Source: Phylloscopus collybita
Lineage: Eukaryota; Chordata; Aves; Passeriformes; Phylloscopidae
DNA: 64,000 nucleotides
Reading direction: 5' to 3'
Assembly: GCA_027886175.1 (NCBI GenBank)
Contig: JAJNNQ010000137.1
Location: 1,988,001 to 2,052,000, forward strand
This document shows, piece after piece, positions 48,323-60,042 of the stretch (position 1 is the stretch's first letter; every line of letters begins with the position of its first letter). The position numbers were made by a program, and so were the translations under genes. The notes beneath the pieces were generated by a model. It worked only from the letters and a program-made list of their open reading frames with translations. It ran no database searches and was not told where the DNA came from.

Positions 48323-50859
48323 CCATGACAGGAAGACCCACCATGATTTGCCTCTGGAGAACCTCAGCTGCAGGTGCTGTGCAGACACCTTGGGTGCTGT
48401 GTGAACCCAGAGGATACTCCAGCTTTGGACAGATAAGGTGGTCATGGGAGAGGAGATGGGGGAAACCACGGACAAAATGCCCTGGAGAAGAGCCACCATC
48501 ACTTCTTTCTGCATGCACAAACCTGCCAAACCCACTGGCAGGTGGCTCCATCCCTTTAGATTTGATTCCTGAAGCAGCTGTGGTCACTCACCTGGGGTGT
48601 TGACCCCAGAGCTTGAGCCCTGACCCAGAGCCCAGCTCAGCAGAACTCCCCCACCATCAGACTCCAGCACCAGGCACAGGTATTTTAGGGCTTTTCCAAC
48701 TGAGAAATTGCATGGGAAAAGTCAGACAGTGAAAGTCAAAAGTTAGGAAGTGGCAGAATTGAGGTCACCGTGGAAAAAAGGAATAATAACCTGTGATCCT
48801 GTAATTAAAGTCTGGCTTGCAGTGTTGTGAGCGCAGGGAGCAGATTTGGAAGGACAGGAGCTGCTTTCAGTCTGGCAGTCCCTAATTCCTGAGACTCTGA
48901 CACAGCAGCCTTAACATTATATTAAACCCAGGCTTAGTTTGGTTTGGTTCTTCATAAATTCATTATTTGGGTGACGTTATTTTCACCTTGTGGCAGATAT
49001 CAAGGCTGCAAGGCACATCAGTCTAAAGTGGAGCGAGAGTTTGGTCTGAAAAGTGACATGTTTTAAATGTGTATGACCTGTGAACAGCAAGCTAAAATGT
49101 GGATTATTATATTCCTGCTCAGTGGTGGGCTTGGAAATACAAACCACATTCCTGGATGCTTAATCCATACCCATAGATTTGAGCTGAGCCTGGATATCTG
49201 CCTGTTTAATTTTAGAAAATCCAGATATTTCTGTTGTGCTGCAGCACAAGGAGGGAATAAATGGGAGGTAACAGAACATCTTGAAGAATTTGGGCACTTG
49301 TGTTTTGATTCTGAGCCCAAAAAGGTTTCCCTTCCAAGCTATTCCCTGGAGAGGAGTTCCTATGCCCTGTGGAGCTTTAAAGGGATTGCTGTGGCTGTTT
49401 GGAATTTTAGGGAAGTGCTTGGAAAAATCTCAGGTCAGCATTTTGCCTTTTGGCTTTCATGCCACCATGGAGCACTTAGAGTTTTGGGAGTATTTAATGG
49501 GCTATTGGTCCAACCCTCTGGAGAGTGACCATTTAAAATTCCTGATCCAGCATGTGGCAGCGCCAGAGGGGATTTAATGGGTTGAGGGCTCCTGGGGAAC
49601 AGAGAGCAGGAGCTGCAGTGCTGCTTCTGCTCTCTCAAACCTGCAAAGTGTGTTGAGAATGGCCAAAATATCCCTTTATGGATCCTGCCTCTGGAAATAC
49701 AGAACTTTCCTCTACCAGAAAGATTGAGAAACTGGAGTTTGGACTTGGAATGTTCACTTTATCTCGAGTCAGTCACTAGAGAGAAGCCAAGCCCTAAAGT
49801 TTTAGGCCGCCTCAAGCTTTGAAACATTTGGATTAACCATATATTGAGCTTTTGGCATGTGTTTCCATGGATCCTCATCTGCAAATCCCCATGCACAAGG
49901 GTGCAGTCTCTGCTCCAAGGAGTAGGGATGCTGAGGGGTGATCTTGGAGCTCCAGCAGCCCCCGGGTTCTCTCACAAGTGAGACTCTAAAGTCTGGGAGC
50001 GGGTGAATAATTTAACATCCACACTTAAGTCTTTATAGCTGGTTTTAATGGGGGGTAATAGCACTGCTAATAACAAAATCCATTGAAGACACCCTGTGCA
50101 AGTCCATAACATTAACTTAATGGCAGAAGGTAATTGGCATGCAGCTGGAGCTGTCCTTTTGGATTAACCCTGTGGATTTCTAGGCAGACACCTTCCTTGA
50201 AGCAATGGCCTTGGCAGAGTGTGTGGAGTGAAATACAGATGTGGTTTATATTAAAAAAAAAAGTGCAAACCTGGGTGGACACGGGGCAAACAGTCATCAG
50301 TCCACTTTTCTGGGTTGTGTTTGCACCACACAGGTGAGATGAGGGGTAGTGACAGCACTGAAAACATCAGCAGTCAGTGGGTGGTGTGAACTTCGTGCCT
50401 TTGTTCAGCCCAGGTGTGTGCAGCCACAAATTTCACTTATTGGGAACACCTGAATTTTTTAAGATTCAGCACTTCCAGTCAAGCATTTTCAAGCCAGATG
50501 CAGAGAACTCCTTAATCTGCAGGGACAACTGCTTGGGGGGATGGCCCCATCCCAGAGGTGAGGTATCAGCAGCCCAGAGGCACCACAAGCGCGCAGCTTT
50601 CTCAGGAGGGATAAAAAACAAGGGCTTCTCTACAGGGACAGCCCTGCCTGAGGTGTCCCACAGCCCTTGGACAAGAGAGTTTGAAGGGCTGGGGTCTTTG
50701 GCCCAGGGAAGGTTGTGCTGGACCTGCTGTGTGAGTGGAGACAGAGAATTTCAGCAGCGGGGATGGAGCTGTCACACATCACCCTCCCTCCTCTTATGGG
50801 TTCCTTGCAACTCCCCAGCCTGCTTGAGCAACCCCACAGCTGCCAGCAGCAGAGTTCAT

Positions 50860-50968
50860 GCTCTCAAACAGCTGGTGAGGCTCTTGGGAATGTCCCGTGC
50901 AGGGCCAGAAGTTGGGCTGGATGATCCTCATGGATCCCTTCCATCTCAGGATACCCTCTACAATCCCG
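50860..50968 (+). mobile_element. CR1 3'-end fragment
   Basis: GTGCAGGGCCAGAAGTTGGG and CTGGATGATCCTCATGGATC then CCTTCCATCTCAGGATACCC. It lies 170 bases before the acceptor of the PSI1 exon. Confidence 0.8.
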
Positions 50969-51140
50969 TGAGCCGGAGCGCGCCAGGGCGCCAGCGTGAT
51001 TTTCTGTCTAATGCTGCTCCAGAGAGCACAGAGCTGACTTTCCACCCACACTCATCACTGTCCCCACCCCCCAGAGCTGTCCCCACCCTGCCAGCCTGGC
51101 TGTGTGCTCACTCTGTCCCTGTCTGTTGCTGTTTCCCCAG

Positions 51141-51264
51141 CTGCACCAGGAAGGAGCGGTGCGAGCGCTCCAGCGAGCCGCGCAGATTCGCCTCGGAGAT
51201 GAAGCAGTGCGTCCGCCTCACCGTGCACCCCAACAACATCTCCGTGTCCCAGTACAACGTCCTG
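51141..51264 (+). CDS. PLXNA4: PLXNA4 exon (C-terminal half of PSI1, linker to IPT1)
   Basis: Internal plexin-A4 exon after a 41.3-kb intron. The acceptor is GTTTCCCCAG and the donor is CTG|GTGAGG. The first base completes the Thr codon begun at 9838-9839, then 41 codons follow to phase 0. The peptide starts CTRKERCERS and includes FASEMKQCVRLTVHPNN, ending in SQYNVL. The three cysteines complete the eight-cysteine PSI1 fold, and NNIS provides a possible N-glycosylation site. The sequence differs from the A1/A2 paralogues and fits A4. The reading frame stays open into intron on both sides (50377-51309), so retained intron would not be stopped at once upstream. I treat those flanks as non-coding because the splice sites and the family alignment stop at the exon borders. 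Confidence 0.95.
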
Positions 51265-54200
51265 GTGAGGAATGGCAACCACCCCCTGCCCCTCTCCCCT
51301 CGGGTTTAACCTGCCCGTGCAGCGTGGCAGATCCAGGGATTCAGCACCAGTGGGAAGGACTGGCAGCAAGAGGTTCTCCAGACTCCGTTAACTCCCCCAG
51401 CGACTCCTCTGGTGCAGGGAAAGATTTGCCACAGGAGGATGTTCTGGGATTGGTTATTCTCTGTTAAGAAGTCTAGAAATGGACTAGGAGGAGTCTTCCT
51501 TCTTGTCTGTAAGAGCAGCTCTGAAGGGACTCCGTGTCCTGCAAGCGTTGTGTGCTGCCCTGGGAGAGGAATTCATTAATAATTTTAGGCAAGGGACACT
51601 TTCATGATTAGAAATCGCATTCTAGAGGAAAGCCAAGTGAAGGATGATATGAATTATTTCAGTGAGCTCCAGGTTCCCATTATTTTGGATGGAAATATCC
51701 CCTTCTAAGCCCCCAGGAACTCCATCCTGCTCCAGCACTAGGCAGAGCAGAGAGGCAGGATGCTGTGCAGAGGAACCCAAGGCTCTCCTGTGACCTTCCA
51801 CAGCACAAGGTTTAACCCTTCTGGCCTCGAGCTACTCAGTCAGCAGCCAAGGAAACCACACAGCGAACGCTGGCAGAGCAGGAGATGATCCTGATCATTC
51901 CTGGGCTTGAGACAGTAAATCTCTGCTGAAGATCTGACCAGTTTGTGGTTTCCCTCCTGGCTCCTGGCAGCAGTACCAGACGTGGTGGGATCCCAACATA
52001 CTCCAAGAAGGAGACAAACCCCCATTTCTCTCAGACTACCAGTGCTCTGTCTTTCTGACCACGCCTATTTGGGCTGCAATTAAGTTGGTAACCCAGGCCC
52101 TAAAAACTCCATCTCTGGACAAGTTGGCCGTTAGCCCCACACCCTGAAGGGCTTAAATGGAATTGCTCAGGGTGCAGCTGCCAGACACCTTCCAGGTGAC
52201 AGGTTTGGATTTCTCCAGGGCTAAGGAAATCAGCCTTTCAAAGCCTGCATGTCCAATCATTGCTGCTTTGTTTCAGCCTCTTAACTTTGCTGCGACTTTA
52301 CTTTCCCCGGGCTTCAAACAAAACTGATCTGAGACATCTTAAGTTCTTTGTTCTTCTGGGAGTTCAAGGTTTCTTTTCCTCATTCTCTCAGTAGCTGTTG
52401 AATTCTTTCATGTTGGAATAAATCCTGGGGGACTGGCTGGCTCGGGGCGACTGAAAATGAAAACAGAATAAGAGACCTTTACCTCTGGGTTACTCCCAGG
52501 GTGAGTCAGCCCAGAGCTGAGCTGCTGGGATCAGAAGTTGCCATCATCTGTTACCCAGCAATCTGCATGGGCTTTTGATGGAAGTCTCGGCCCAGTCCCA
52601 GCTAAACTGGTGACCCAGCTCATCCCATCACCAGAGGCAAACCAGGAGGGGAACAAGCAGAGGGTTGATGGTGTCCTTAGACAGGCTCTAATCTAGAATG
52701 CTAAAATCTTGGGCTCTAGCAAAGCATCAGTGACAGTGAGCTCTTGCCCATGGAGGCAGAGCAGGTTGTTTGTGTGGTCAGCCACACTTTTAAATTTTGG
52801 GCACTAACAGGGTCTTGGAAAATCTTACCTGAGTCTGTTTCAGCCCAGGGCTGCTGCTCTGGGCTCTCTGAGGAGAGCTGCTTGCTGGGGGAAGGCTCCA
52901 TGCTTCCCATGCTGTCCCAGGAGTGTGGGATGTAGGACTTCTTGTCTGCTTGGGGTGTGCAGTGGCTCCTGGAGTTTGTGGCCAAGCACTGGTCTGCCCA
53001 CCAGCGTCATCTTCTGCATAGCACAGCTTCCTGCTGCATCATCCATGCCCAGAGGGAGATTTGTTAAGGAGGACACATTCCCCTTCTCCATTGCTAGCAG
53101 GGAGAATGGATTCAGCCTCAGTGCTAAATCCATCCAAATAACCAAAGCTTTTTCCTTTTCCCCATCCGAGACAAAAAAAATAAAAATAAAAATTCACCTT
53201 TCCCATTGCCATTCCCATGGCCCAAAAATGATCCTACTCTCACAAAGGCTTAATGGCATCCAGGGCTAAGGCCTGTCTGCTCAGCCTTTCTCCCTGATGG
53301 TCCTCAGTGTGGAGGAATAGCCTCAACCTTTCCCTAAGTGAGGAAAACAGTGTGTGGGAGCACTGAGCGCCATGTCACGTTCTCATCCTGTCCTGCTTTG
53401 TCACCTGGGCTGATCCCTGCTCTTTGTGCTGGTAGAAACAACACCTCAGCATGCACCTGTGTCTCCTTTCAGTGGCTGTCACCTCAGAGGGGGCCTCAGC
53501 CAGCTCGTGGAGGAGGGAAGTGTGGAGAGCATCTTCATTTGTGCCTGTGCCAAGAGGCTGGCTCTAGTGTTTGGCCACAAAACCATTAAATTTACACCAA
53601 TTTCCAGGTGCTAGGAGTCCCCTGGGATGCTCCTCTGTGTTCAGGCACGACCTTTGAATAGGACCCTCAGTGATGGTGAGCTGTAGGGCAGGACCTTTGT
53701 TGGTCTGGGAAAGGGGCAGCATGAACCTGCTCCCTCCAAAGCATGGACACGGTGTAATCCAGCCCTGAGATTCCTTTTCCCATGACCATGAGCAAGACCA
53801 GAGGGTGTTGTGAACTCTAAACACACAGGCAAATCCCCCTTCATGGCTTTTTTTTTTTTTCCATATGGAACCCCAAGGACAGCACGAGGAGCCAGCTGGT
53901 TCCTCGGTGGGACGGGCAGGCGAGGTTTCTGTGCCTGTAGAGACAGGGGATTTTTTTTTTTTTTTTGTGGTGCACTGAAGGCTGTAACTAGACTCTCCTC
54001 ACACAGGAACTTGGGGGCAGAGTGCTCCCCCCCCAACCCCTGCTGGTGCTGGCAGAGCAGGCCGTAGAGAGTTAGACTGGAGCGAAACTCCAGTTTCTCT
54101 GGAGTCTGCAGAGTGCCTCTTGTGAGTAGCAGTCACCTTCCTCAGAAACCGCGGGGCCCTGGGGGCCGCCACAGCCCTGGCACCACCCACGGCCGGCTCC

Positions 54201-54531
54201 AAAGCCTCCCCCCGCCCTAACCTGACACCTGCATGACAGACAGCCAGCACTCCCTGCCCTGCACTGACCCAGCCAGCACTGGGAGGTGTCCCTGCACAGC
54301 CACCTGCCACCTGTGCCAGCACCAGCATCTCCCCGCCTCACTCGCCCCCTTCTCCCCGAGCCGCTGCTTTCTGCTGAAGGAGGATGCTCTCTCTTAGCAA
54401 GAGGCTCTTTGTCCGACCTCTCTCCAGTGTAATTCTCTCCTGCTGGCCCCAGCTCTGTTGTTTGGCTGAGTGTTCTCCTCTTCTTCTCTCTTTTTCTGCC
54501 TCTCCTCCTCTCCCTCCGTCCGTGCCTGCAG
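51265..54531 (+). other. PLXNA4: PLXNA4 intron, 3,267 bases
   Basis: Bounded by CTG|GTGAGG and CCTGCAG|C. I recognise no transposon in it. Short T-runs occur at 53851-53861 and 53950-53966. GC content rises towards 54140-54360, with a few CpGs, but there is no convincing island or promoter. Confidence 0.9.
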
Positions 54532-54685
54532 CTGGTCTTGGAGACCTACAACGTCCCCGAGCTGTCAGCAGGGGTCAACTGCACCTTCGAGGACCTCTCG
54601 GAGATGGATGGGTTGGTGGTGGGCAGCCAGATCCAGTGCATCTCCCCAGCTGCCAAGGAGGTGCCCCAGATCATCACAGAGAACG
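54532..54685 (+). CDS. PLXNA4: PLXNA4 exon (first IPT/TIG domain)
   Basis: Internal plexin-A4 exon coding most of the first immunoglobulin-like IPT domain between PSI1 and PSI2. The acceptor is CGTGCCTGCAG. The exon starts in phase 0 with LVLETYNVPELSAG and ends IITEN plus one base (154 bases). VNCTFED gives an N-glycosylation sequon, and the paired cysteines (VNC and IQC) are as expected for the fold. The donor G|GTGAGT at 54686 is duplicated 21 bases downstream (GT at 54707). Using the second donor would add seven codons (GEYPTAV) without a stop or frame change before the conserved GDHH of the next exon. The first donor is the one that matches the family protein as I remember it, so I annotate it as the exon end. 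The alternative end would be 54706. Confidence 0.94.
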
Positions 54686-54723
54686 GTGAGTATCCCACAG
54701 CTGTGGGTGAGTATCCCACAGCT
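54685..54723 (+). repeat. 21-bp tandem duplication of a splice donor
   Basis: GGTGAGTATCCCACAGCT occurs at 54685-54702 and again at 54706-54723, separated by GTG. Both copies have an intact GTGAGT, and the extra 21 bases are open in frame. Confidence 0.95.
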
Positions 54724-54926
54724 TCCTCCACCTGCACCTCTCCCTCCCATCCTCACCCCACAGCCTGCGTCTCTCCTGCATCCTCACACAGCAGGATTTG
54801 GCTCCTGAGAGCCTGAGGAGAGGGCATGGAAAGCCCTGGGAGCAGGAGGGATGCTGGAGCTGCACAGCAGCACGTCGTGGCACGGAGTTGAGTGAATGTG
54901 AGAGGGTTTCAGGAGCGCAAGCCTTG

Positions 54927-54947
54927 AGCAGCAGCAGCAGCAGCAGC
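54927..54947 (+). repeat. (AGC)7 run
   Basis: Seven perfect units in the intron behind the IPT1 exon. Confidence 0.9.
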
Positions 54948-56184
54948 ACCTGCACTGAGGTGCCTGCCTGTGTGACACGAGGTGTTTGCAGGCTGCCACC
55001 GAGTGGCAGTTGCACAGATCCAGCACAGACAAGACAGGGATGTGGGATATTTCCTCTCCTTTTGGCCAGGCTGGTGTCACACACTGAGGGTCCCGGCTCT
55101 GGATACATCCCATCCCGTGTAACAGACAGAAATTCCTGCAGAGCTGGGCAATCCTGTCTGTAATTTCATCCTGCTCCTCGCAGATTTAGGTCTGTGTGCT
55201 CAGTTTCCTGTCTCAATTCCTGGTCTTTACTGCCTTCAGCTGTTCCAGGTTTGCTTCTGGTTCCTTCTCCTAAAGTGGTCCAGCACAGAAAAATACCTTG
55301 TCTCCAAGGCTGCTTCCCCTATCCACAATTTCCTGCACTTTTTACTTTCCCTTTTCTAACAAACTTTCTGGGGTAATTTCAAGAACTCCCGTGGCTCTTT
55401 ACAGGGACTTATTATAAAAGCCTTGACCATGCTATCACCCCCATGAGACACAGAGAGGATGCTGCCAATTTTTGTCCTTGGCTTCCTGTGAAAATTTACT
55501 GTAAATCTTGCCTCTGGGGATCCTCAGACTGCAGCAAATGAGGTGACATGAACTGTCACCATCCCCTCTGCTTCCCCTGAGCTGCACACAGCTGCTGTGC
55601 TCTCCACTGCAGTCCCAAAACAAGCTCCCAAGGAGGTTGTCACCATTTTCAAGTCCCACTGAGTTATCAGTCATGTTTGCTCACCAAGACAGGTATCAGA
55701 AATTCTTTCCTTGGTACAGACGTCTGTCCCAGGCCAGGCTATCATCAACCAGCAGACAAAAATAGCAGTGAAAGGTGGAGACAGCACAAGAGGGAGAGAT
55801 TCATCTGCTTCAGGACACCTGCAGCTTGTGTCAGCTTCAGAGCTGCTGCTCTGCACCTCTGTGGAGACCAAGTCCTCCCTGCAGAGGCAGAGGCTGGTTT
55901 TGAACCAAAGGATGTGTGACTATCACACCTGGGGCCATCCAGTCCTCACATCCTGGTTTGAAATGCGTGCAAGACACCAGGAAAGTTGTTAAATATGTCA
56001 GAGCAGATGGGCAGCAGAGCTGAGCACTGGCTCCAGAACACAGCAGGAGCTGTTCAGCGGAGAGTGTGGGGGGTGTGTGCCCCAAGGTGTGTGAGGGAGC
56101 ACGAGGTGCTCGTTGTGACCCACTGTCAAGTTTGCTTTGGCCTCATTGATTAATGAATCTTTCAGGTGAGGAGGTAACTAAGAG

Positions 56185-56470
56185 AATTACAGGATGGTTA
56201 ATTTGAAAGGGCCCGAAAGATCATCTCTTTTCAATCCCTGCCATGGGCAGGGACACCTTCCACTATCCCAGGCTGCTCCAAGCCCCATCCAACCTGGCCT
56301 TGGACACTTCCAGGGATCCAGGGGCAGCCACAGCTGCTCTGGGCAGCCTGTGCCAGGGCCTCACCACCCTCACAGAGAACAATTCCCTCCTAACCTCCCA
56401 TCTAAATCTGCCCTCTTTCAGTTTAAGGCCATTTCCCCTTGTCCTATCACTCTGTGCCTTTTTATAAATA
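56185..56470 (-). mobile_element. CR1 tail fragment
   Basis: GCCATGGGCAGGGACACCTT, CCTTGGACACTTCCAGGGAT, CCTCACCACCCTCACAGAG and TTCCCCTTGTCCTATCACTC. One of the more complete tails here. Confidence 0.92.
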
Positions 56471-57241
56471 GCAAGGAAAGGGCCACCCAGGTAAATCTGT
56501 AATTAAACCTGGGTCACTCCCCCCACCCCAAATTACTGCAATTGCTGCACCCACTGATGGCCCTTTCTAAATTGTGGGAAGAAGTAGCAGCTGACTGCCC
56601 TGCTTAGGAGCAGTGGGAAAAGGGATGAGTGGAAATGGTGTGGAGAAGCTGAGGTGAAAAGGGGTCTGCTACAGAAATGGGTGGATCCCTGTGGAAGTGC
56701 AATGGATTTCACATCTCTCACACTGAGATGGGTTCTTTGCAGCCCCAGGCTGAGGGGAATGGAGCTTGGGATGAGTGGGGTGAGGGAACGTAGAAGGAAT
56801 GTCCACATGCCCTTTTTTTCTGGGAACGTTGAGTGAACCAGCAGCATGGAGCAACTTTAAGGACAAAATTATATTTTAATGGCCTCCAAATTCCAGACAT
56901 CTGCACTCGTTCTTTGAGCTTAGCTTTCCTACCTGATGAATTCAGTCACCACAACTTTGAAATCAGACCTGTTGGCATCCTCCAGTCCAGACTCTGCTCC
57001 CAGGCACAATAATTTCCAGTGGTAAAGACATTCTCCATCACCCCATAAGAGTTGGAGCTGTACCTGTGGGAGAACTGGGCTCTAGAAGGATTTTATAACA
57101 CTTTTTCCATCTACTGAGGACAGCCCAGCCAAGCTGCTGTGGGACAGCTCCAGGTTCAGGCTGGTGGCCTGGCCAACAGGGCTTAGCTGGGCTAACAAAG
57201 CAGTCACACCCTGATGTGCCTATTTTCCCCCCTTCCCACAG

Positions 57242-57341
57242 GTGACCATCACATTGTCCAGCTTCAGCTCAAGTCCAAGGAAACGGGGATGACCTTTGCC
57301 AGCACCAGCTTCGTCTTCTACAACTGCAGCGTCCACAACTC
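57242..57341 (+). CDS. PLXNA4: PLXNA4 exon (end of IPT1, entry to PSI2)
   Basis: Internal plexin-A4 exon of 100 bases. The acceptor is CCTTCCCACAG and the donor is TC|GTATGT, a weaker donor than the others in this gene. Two leading bases complete the Gly codon split with the previous exon, and two trailing bases start a Ser codon finished by the next. The peptide runs [17 protein letters not shown] and then [13 protein letters not shown] and FYNCS are hallmarks shared by A-type plexins. YNCS supplies both the first PSI2 cysteine and a glycosylation sequon. Spacing to the previous and next exons is 2.6 and 2.7 kb. No disruption is seen. Confidence 0.94.
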
Positions 57342-58414
57342 GTATGTTCATTTCCTTTGGTGCCAGTTTCTCATGGGCAGGTGTCCCTCAGGAGGATGTT
57401 AAAGTGGAGGTGACCAGGGGCTGGGGTCACTGGTGTGGTGGCAAGAATGATGGGTCCCTCCTGAGATGACTCAGAGTGTGGGGACCACTTCTTTCTGCAG
57501 GCAGAGCATCGAATTAGGAGCAATTTGCCACATAATTGAGTCAAAACGGAGCTGTGCCCTCAGCACATCTTCCCCTATCTTCCTGTTACTCGTTCTTTTG
57601 TGGATTTTTGGCTCCTCATATGCACCTCCAACCATCATCCATGCTGCCAGTCCCACCAGTAGCCTGCCCCGGGTGCTCAACATAGACTTGGAGCCTCCAA
57701 CCTGGAAAAACAAAGCTTGTGGTTCCTGCAGGAGATGCACTGAACCCAGCTGATTCCCTCAAGGCCACGTTACCCACGATGGGAGCTCCTTCTCTGCCTC
57801 GCACCCCATCTCCCTGGGGTTCAGCTGCCACCCAGGAGCTGCCCCAGTGGAGCAGACCCACAAATCCCTGCAGAAAGATGCCCTTGTAGCAGACTGAACC
57901 ACCCCTGAGCGAGGCTGAGCAGCTCTGTCCCCACCACTGAGCCGTCAGAAGTGCCAAAAGCAGATAATTACTGCGGCTCAGCAATTCACAAGGAAAGGCA
58001 AATCCTATTTCCATGTTCCTGCTGCTTTGACAAACAGTGTCAGAAAGCAAGTGTTGGTGGCGGGGGGGTGGAGGGAGAGCAGGAGAGATGGTGCTGTTAA
58101 ATATTTATGGCATGTTTTGGTTTCTTACTTGACAAACTATAATATGCTATCCATTTTTAATTCGATGTATCAGAGCAAGCACTTGTTACCAATTTGAAGA
58201 GTAAGTTGCTGTACCAGAGCTGAGAGTGGATTGGGGTTGAGCAAGATTTCACAGAGACAGGGGAGAGGGGGTGTGTCTGCCTGTTGGGCTCACACAGGAG
58301 CTCTAGAGCTTTTCTCTCCTGCCCATTAAAAACCCAGTGCCATGTAAGGACCAGGAAAATTCACCTCCCTGAAGTCTCCTCAAGGTACCCTCCAGGTACT
58401 GCAGCTGCATATAT

Positions 58415-58875
58415 GATGAAATTGTTCAGGTTGGAAAAGCCCTCTAAGATCACACAAGTCCATGTCAACCAGCACCACCACCATGGTCACCATTAAACCA
58501 TGGTCCCCAAGTGCTTGTTGACGCTTCCAGGGATGGTAAACTCCACCAGTGCCCTGGACAGCCTGTTCCAGTGTTTTACAACCTTTTCCATGAAAAAAAA
58601 AATCCTAATATCCAATCTAAACCTCCCCTGGCACAGCTTGAGGCAGTTTCCTTTCATTTCGGCACTTGTTACCTGAGACAAGAGCCTGACCCCCCCGGCT
58701 GTCCCCTCCTGGCAGGGAGTTGTGCAGAGCCACAAGGTCCCCCTGAGCCTTCTTTTCTCCAGGCTCAGCCCCTTTCCCAGCTCCCTCAGCCTCTCCTGGG
58801 GCTCCAGACCCTTCCCAGCTCCATTCTCTGGACCCCCTCCAGCCTTTCCAGGTCTTTGTCATGAAGGTCTCCAGA
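58415..58875 (-). mobile_element. Long CR1 tail fragment
   Basis: The 3' tail motif at 58420 (GTTCAGGTTGGAAAAGCCC) is followed by sequence whose minus strand encodes GNCLKLCQGRFRLDIR and [10 protein letters not shown]. Further on is GTTGTGCAGAGCCACAAGGT and CTCCTGGGGCTCCAGACCC, typical of upstream CR1 ORF2. About 460 bases. Confidence 0.92.
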
Positions 58876-59573
58876 GTGTGAAGAACCAGGATTGTGCAGA
58901 GAGCTGGGTTTGGTTGCTGCTGAGCAGACATCATATTAAATTTAAAGGGAAGTGTGATGTAGGTCCAAGTCAGTGCTGTAACACAGCCAGGGGAGGTGTT
59001 TGCAGCTCTGACTCTGCACAGCCCCTGGGGCAGAGGAGAGCAAAACCTTGTGAGATGGAGGGAATGGCTCTTTCCTGCATCCAGAGTAGGTGATGCCCTA
59101 AATATGCCCTCTGCTTCCCAGGTACCTGCTCCAGTAGTCTTTATTTCTCTTCTGACATGAAGAATATGAGTTAATGTATTTGCAGGAACCTCATCACCCT
59201 GCTCAGAACTCACACCAATAAACCTGTGGGACACAGGGGGAGAAAATTCCCTGCTTCATCTTTGGTTTTCTGGCTTTGGTACATCCCAGTTTGTCTCTGG
59301 CCTCTGTGTCACATTTGGGAGAATTAACCAGATGGGATTGTTGGTGCCCAGGGCAGCCAAAACACAATAAATATTTATTATTCCTTTAGTTGCAATGATA
59401 TGAATGCAATCTAAATTATTTAATCATATGAGACATTTGAGATGCCAGTGACAACCAGCTCAGGCCAGAACAAATCCAGCACCACCCTGCTGCTGTTGGG
59501 TCAGTGCAAAGCCTGTGTCCTCCTGCAAAACCAATGTTTACAGGCTGTACTTCCCTCTGGGAAAGGCTGTCAG

Positions 59574-59975
59574 TGATGCCTTGGACTGGCTACCCAGAAC
59601 AGAGGGTAGTCAGAGTTAGAGAATAAAGTTGGCATTTATTAAAGGCCTTCAATAGATACACCCTGGGCAGTGCAAGAGCCTGGCAGAGGCTGCACCCAAG
59701 ATGGACCATGGTCATGAGTTTTTCAGGCAGATATAAGTTTGGTCTGTTTGCATATCAGGGGTTAATTGCCCAATTACAGCTTCAAGTAATGAAGTCACAT
59801 TACCCCAGTTTGCTCCTCCCCAATTCACTTTTGTTTACACTTTTCAGGCCTGAGGCTGTGAGGTGTCCTTGGCTCTCAGGATTGTTTTGTCTGACCCAAC
59901 TGTGAAGAGAGCTTACAGACACTCTGCAGAGTTCAGAGTTACACACTAATGCAGTGCAGGATCTGAAAAACACAA
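59574..59975 (-). mobile_element. Solo LTR, family 3, just upstream of the PSI2 exon
   Basis: Relative of the 18350 copy: GAGAATAAAGTTGGCATTTA, TGGGCAGTGCAAGAGCC, TTTGCATATCAGGGGTTAAT and CTGTGAAGAGAGCTTAC. Minus orientation. It leaves only about 70 bases before the acceptor at 60041-60042. Confidence 0.7.
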
Positions 59976-60042
59976 AAGCTCAAAACTTAAGGCAGCATCA
60001 GGACCCAGCTGGCCAAGTGATTGCCCTGTGCCTCTGTTGCAG

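Larger units (their letters stand above)
9840..51140 (+). other. PLXNA4: PLXNA4 41.3-kb intron
   Basis: This interval runs from the GT donor after the PSI1 start exon to the AG acceptor before the PSI1 end exon. It contains most of the CR1 tails and LTRs listed separately, a donor-derived minisatellite, an amplified Na+/K+-ATPase exon fragment, a 121-bp hairpin and an A/C-rich tract. Stretches where I recognise nothing beyond unique intron are 12.1-13.3, 13.6-15.7, 15.9-17.3, 19.1-21.5, 22.1-23.8, 24.1-24.9, 25.2-26.2, 26.5-28.5, 28.8-32.8, 32.9-35.3, 35.8-36.6, 38.7-41.5, 42.6-43.7, 45.3-48.1 and 48.3-50.8 kb. No nested gene or RNA gene could be supported. Confidence 0.85.
54686..57241 (+). 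other. PLXNA4: PLXNA4 intron, 2,556 bases
   Basis: Bounded by G|GTGAGT and CCCACAG|G. It starts with a duplicated donor, has an (AGC)7 run at 54927-54947 and a minus-strand CR1 tail at 56185-56470. The remainder is unremarkable. Confidence 0.9.
57342..60042 (+). other. PLXNA4: PLXNA4 intron, 2,701 bases
   Basis: Bounded by TC|GTATGT and GTTGCAG|G. It contains a long minus-strand CR1 tail (58415-58875) and a solo LTR (about 59574-59975) ending close to the acceptor. Between 57342 and 58414 and between 58876 and 59573 I see only unique sequence. Confidence 0.9.
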
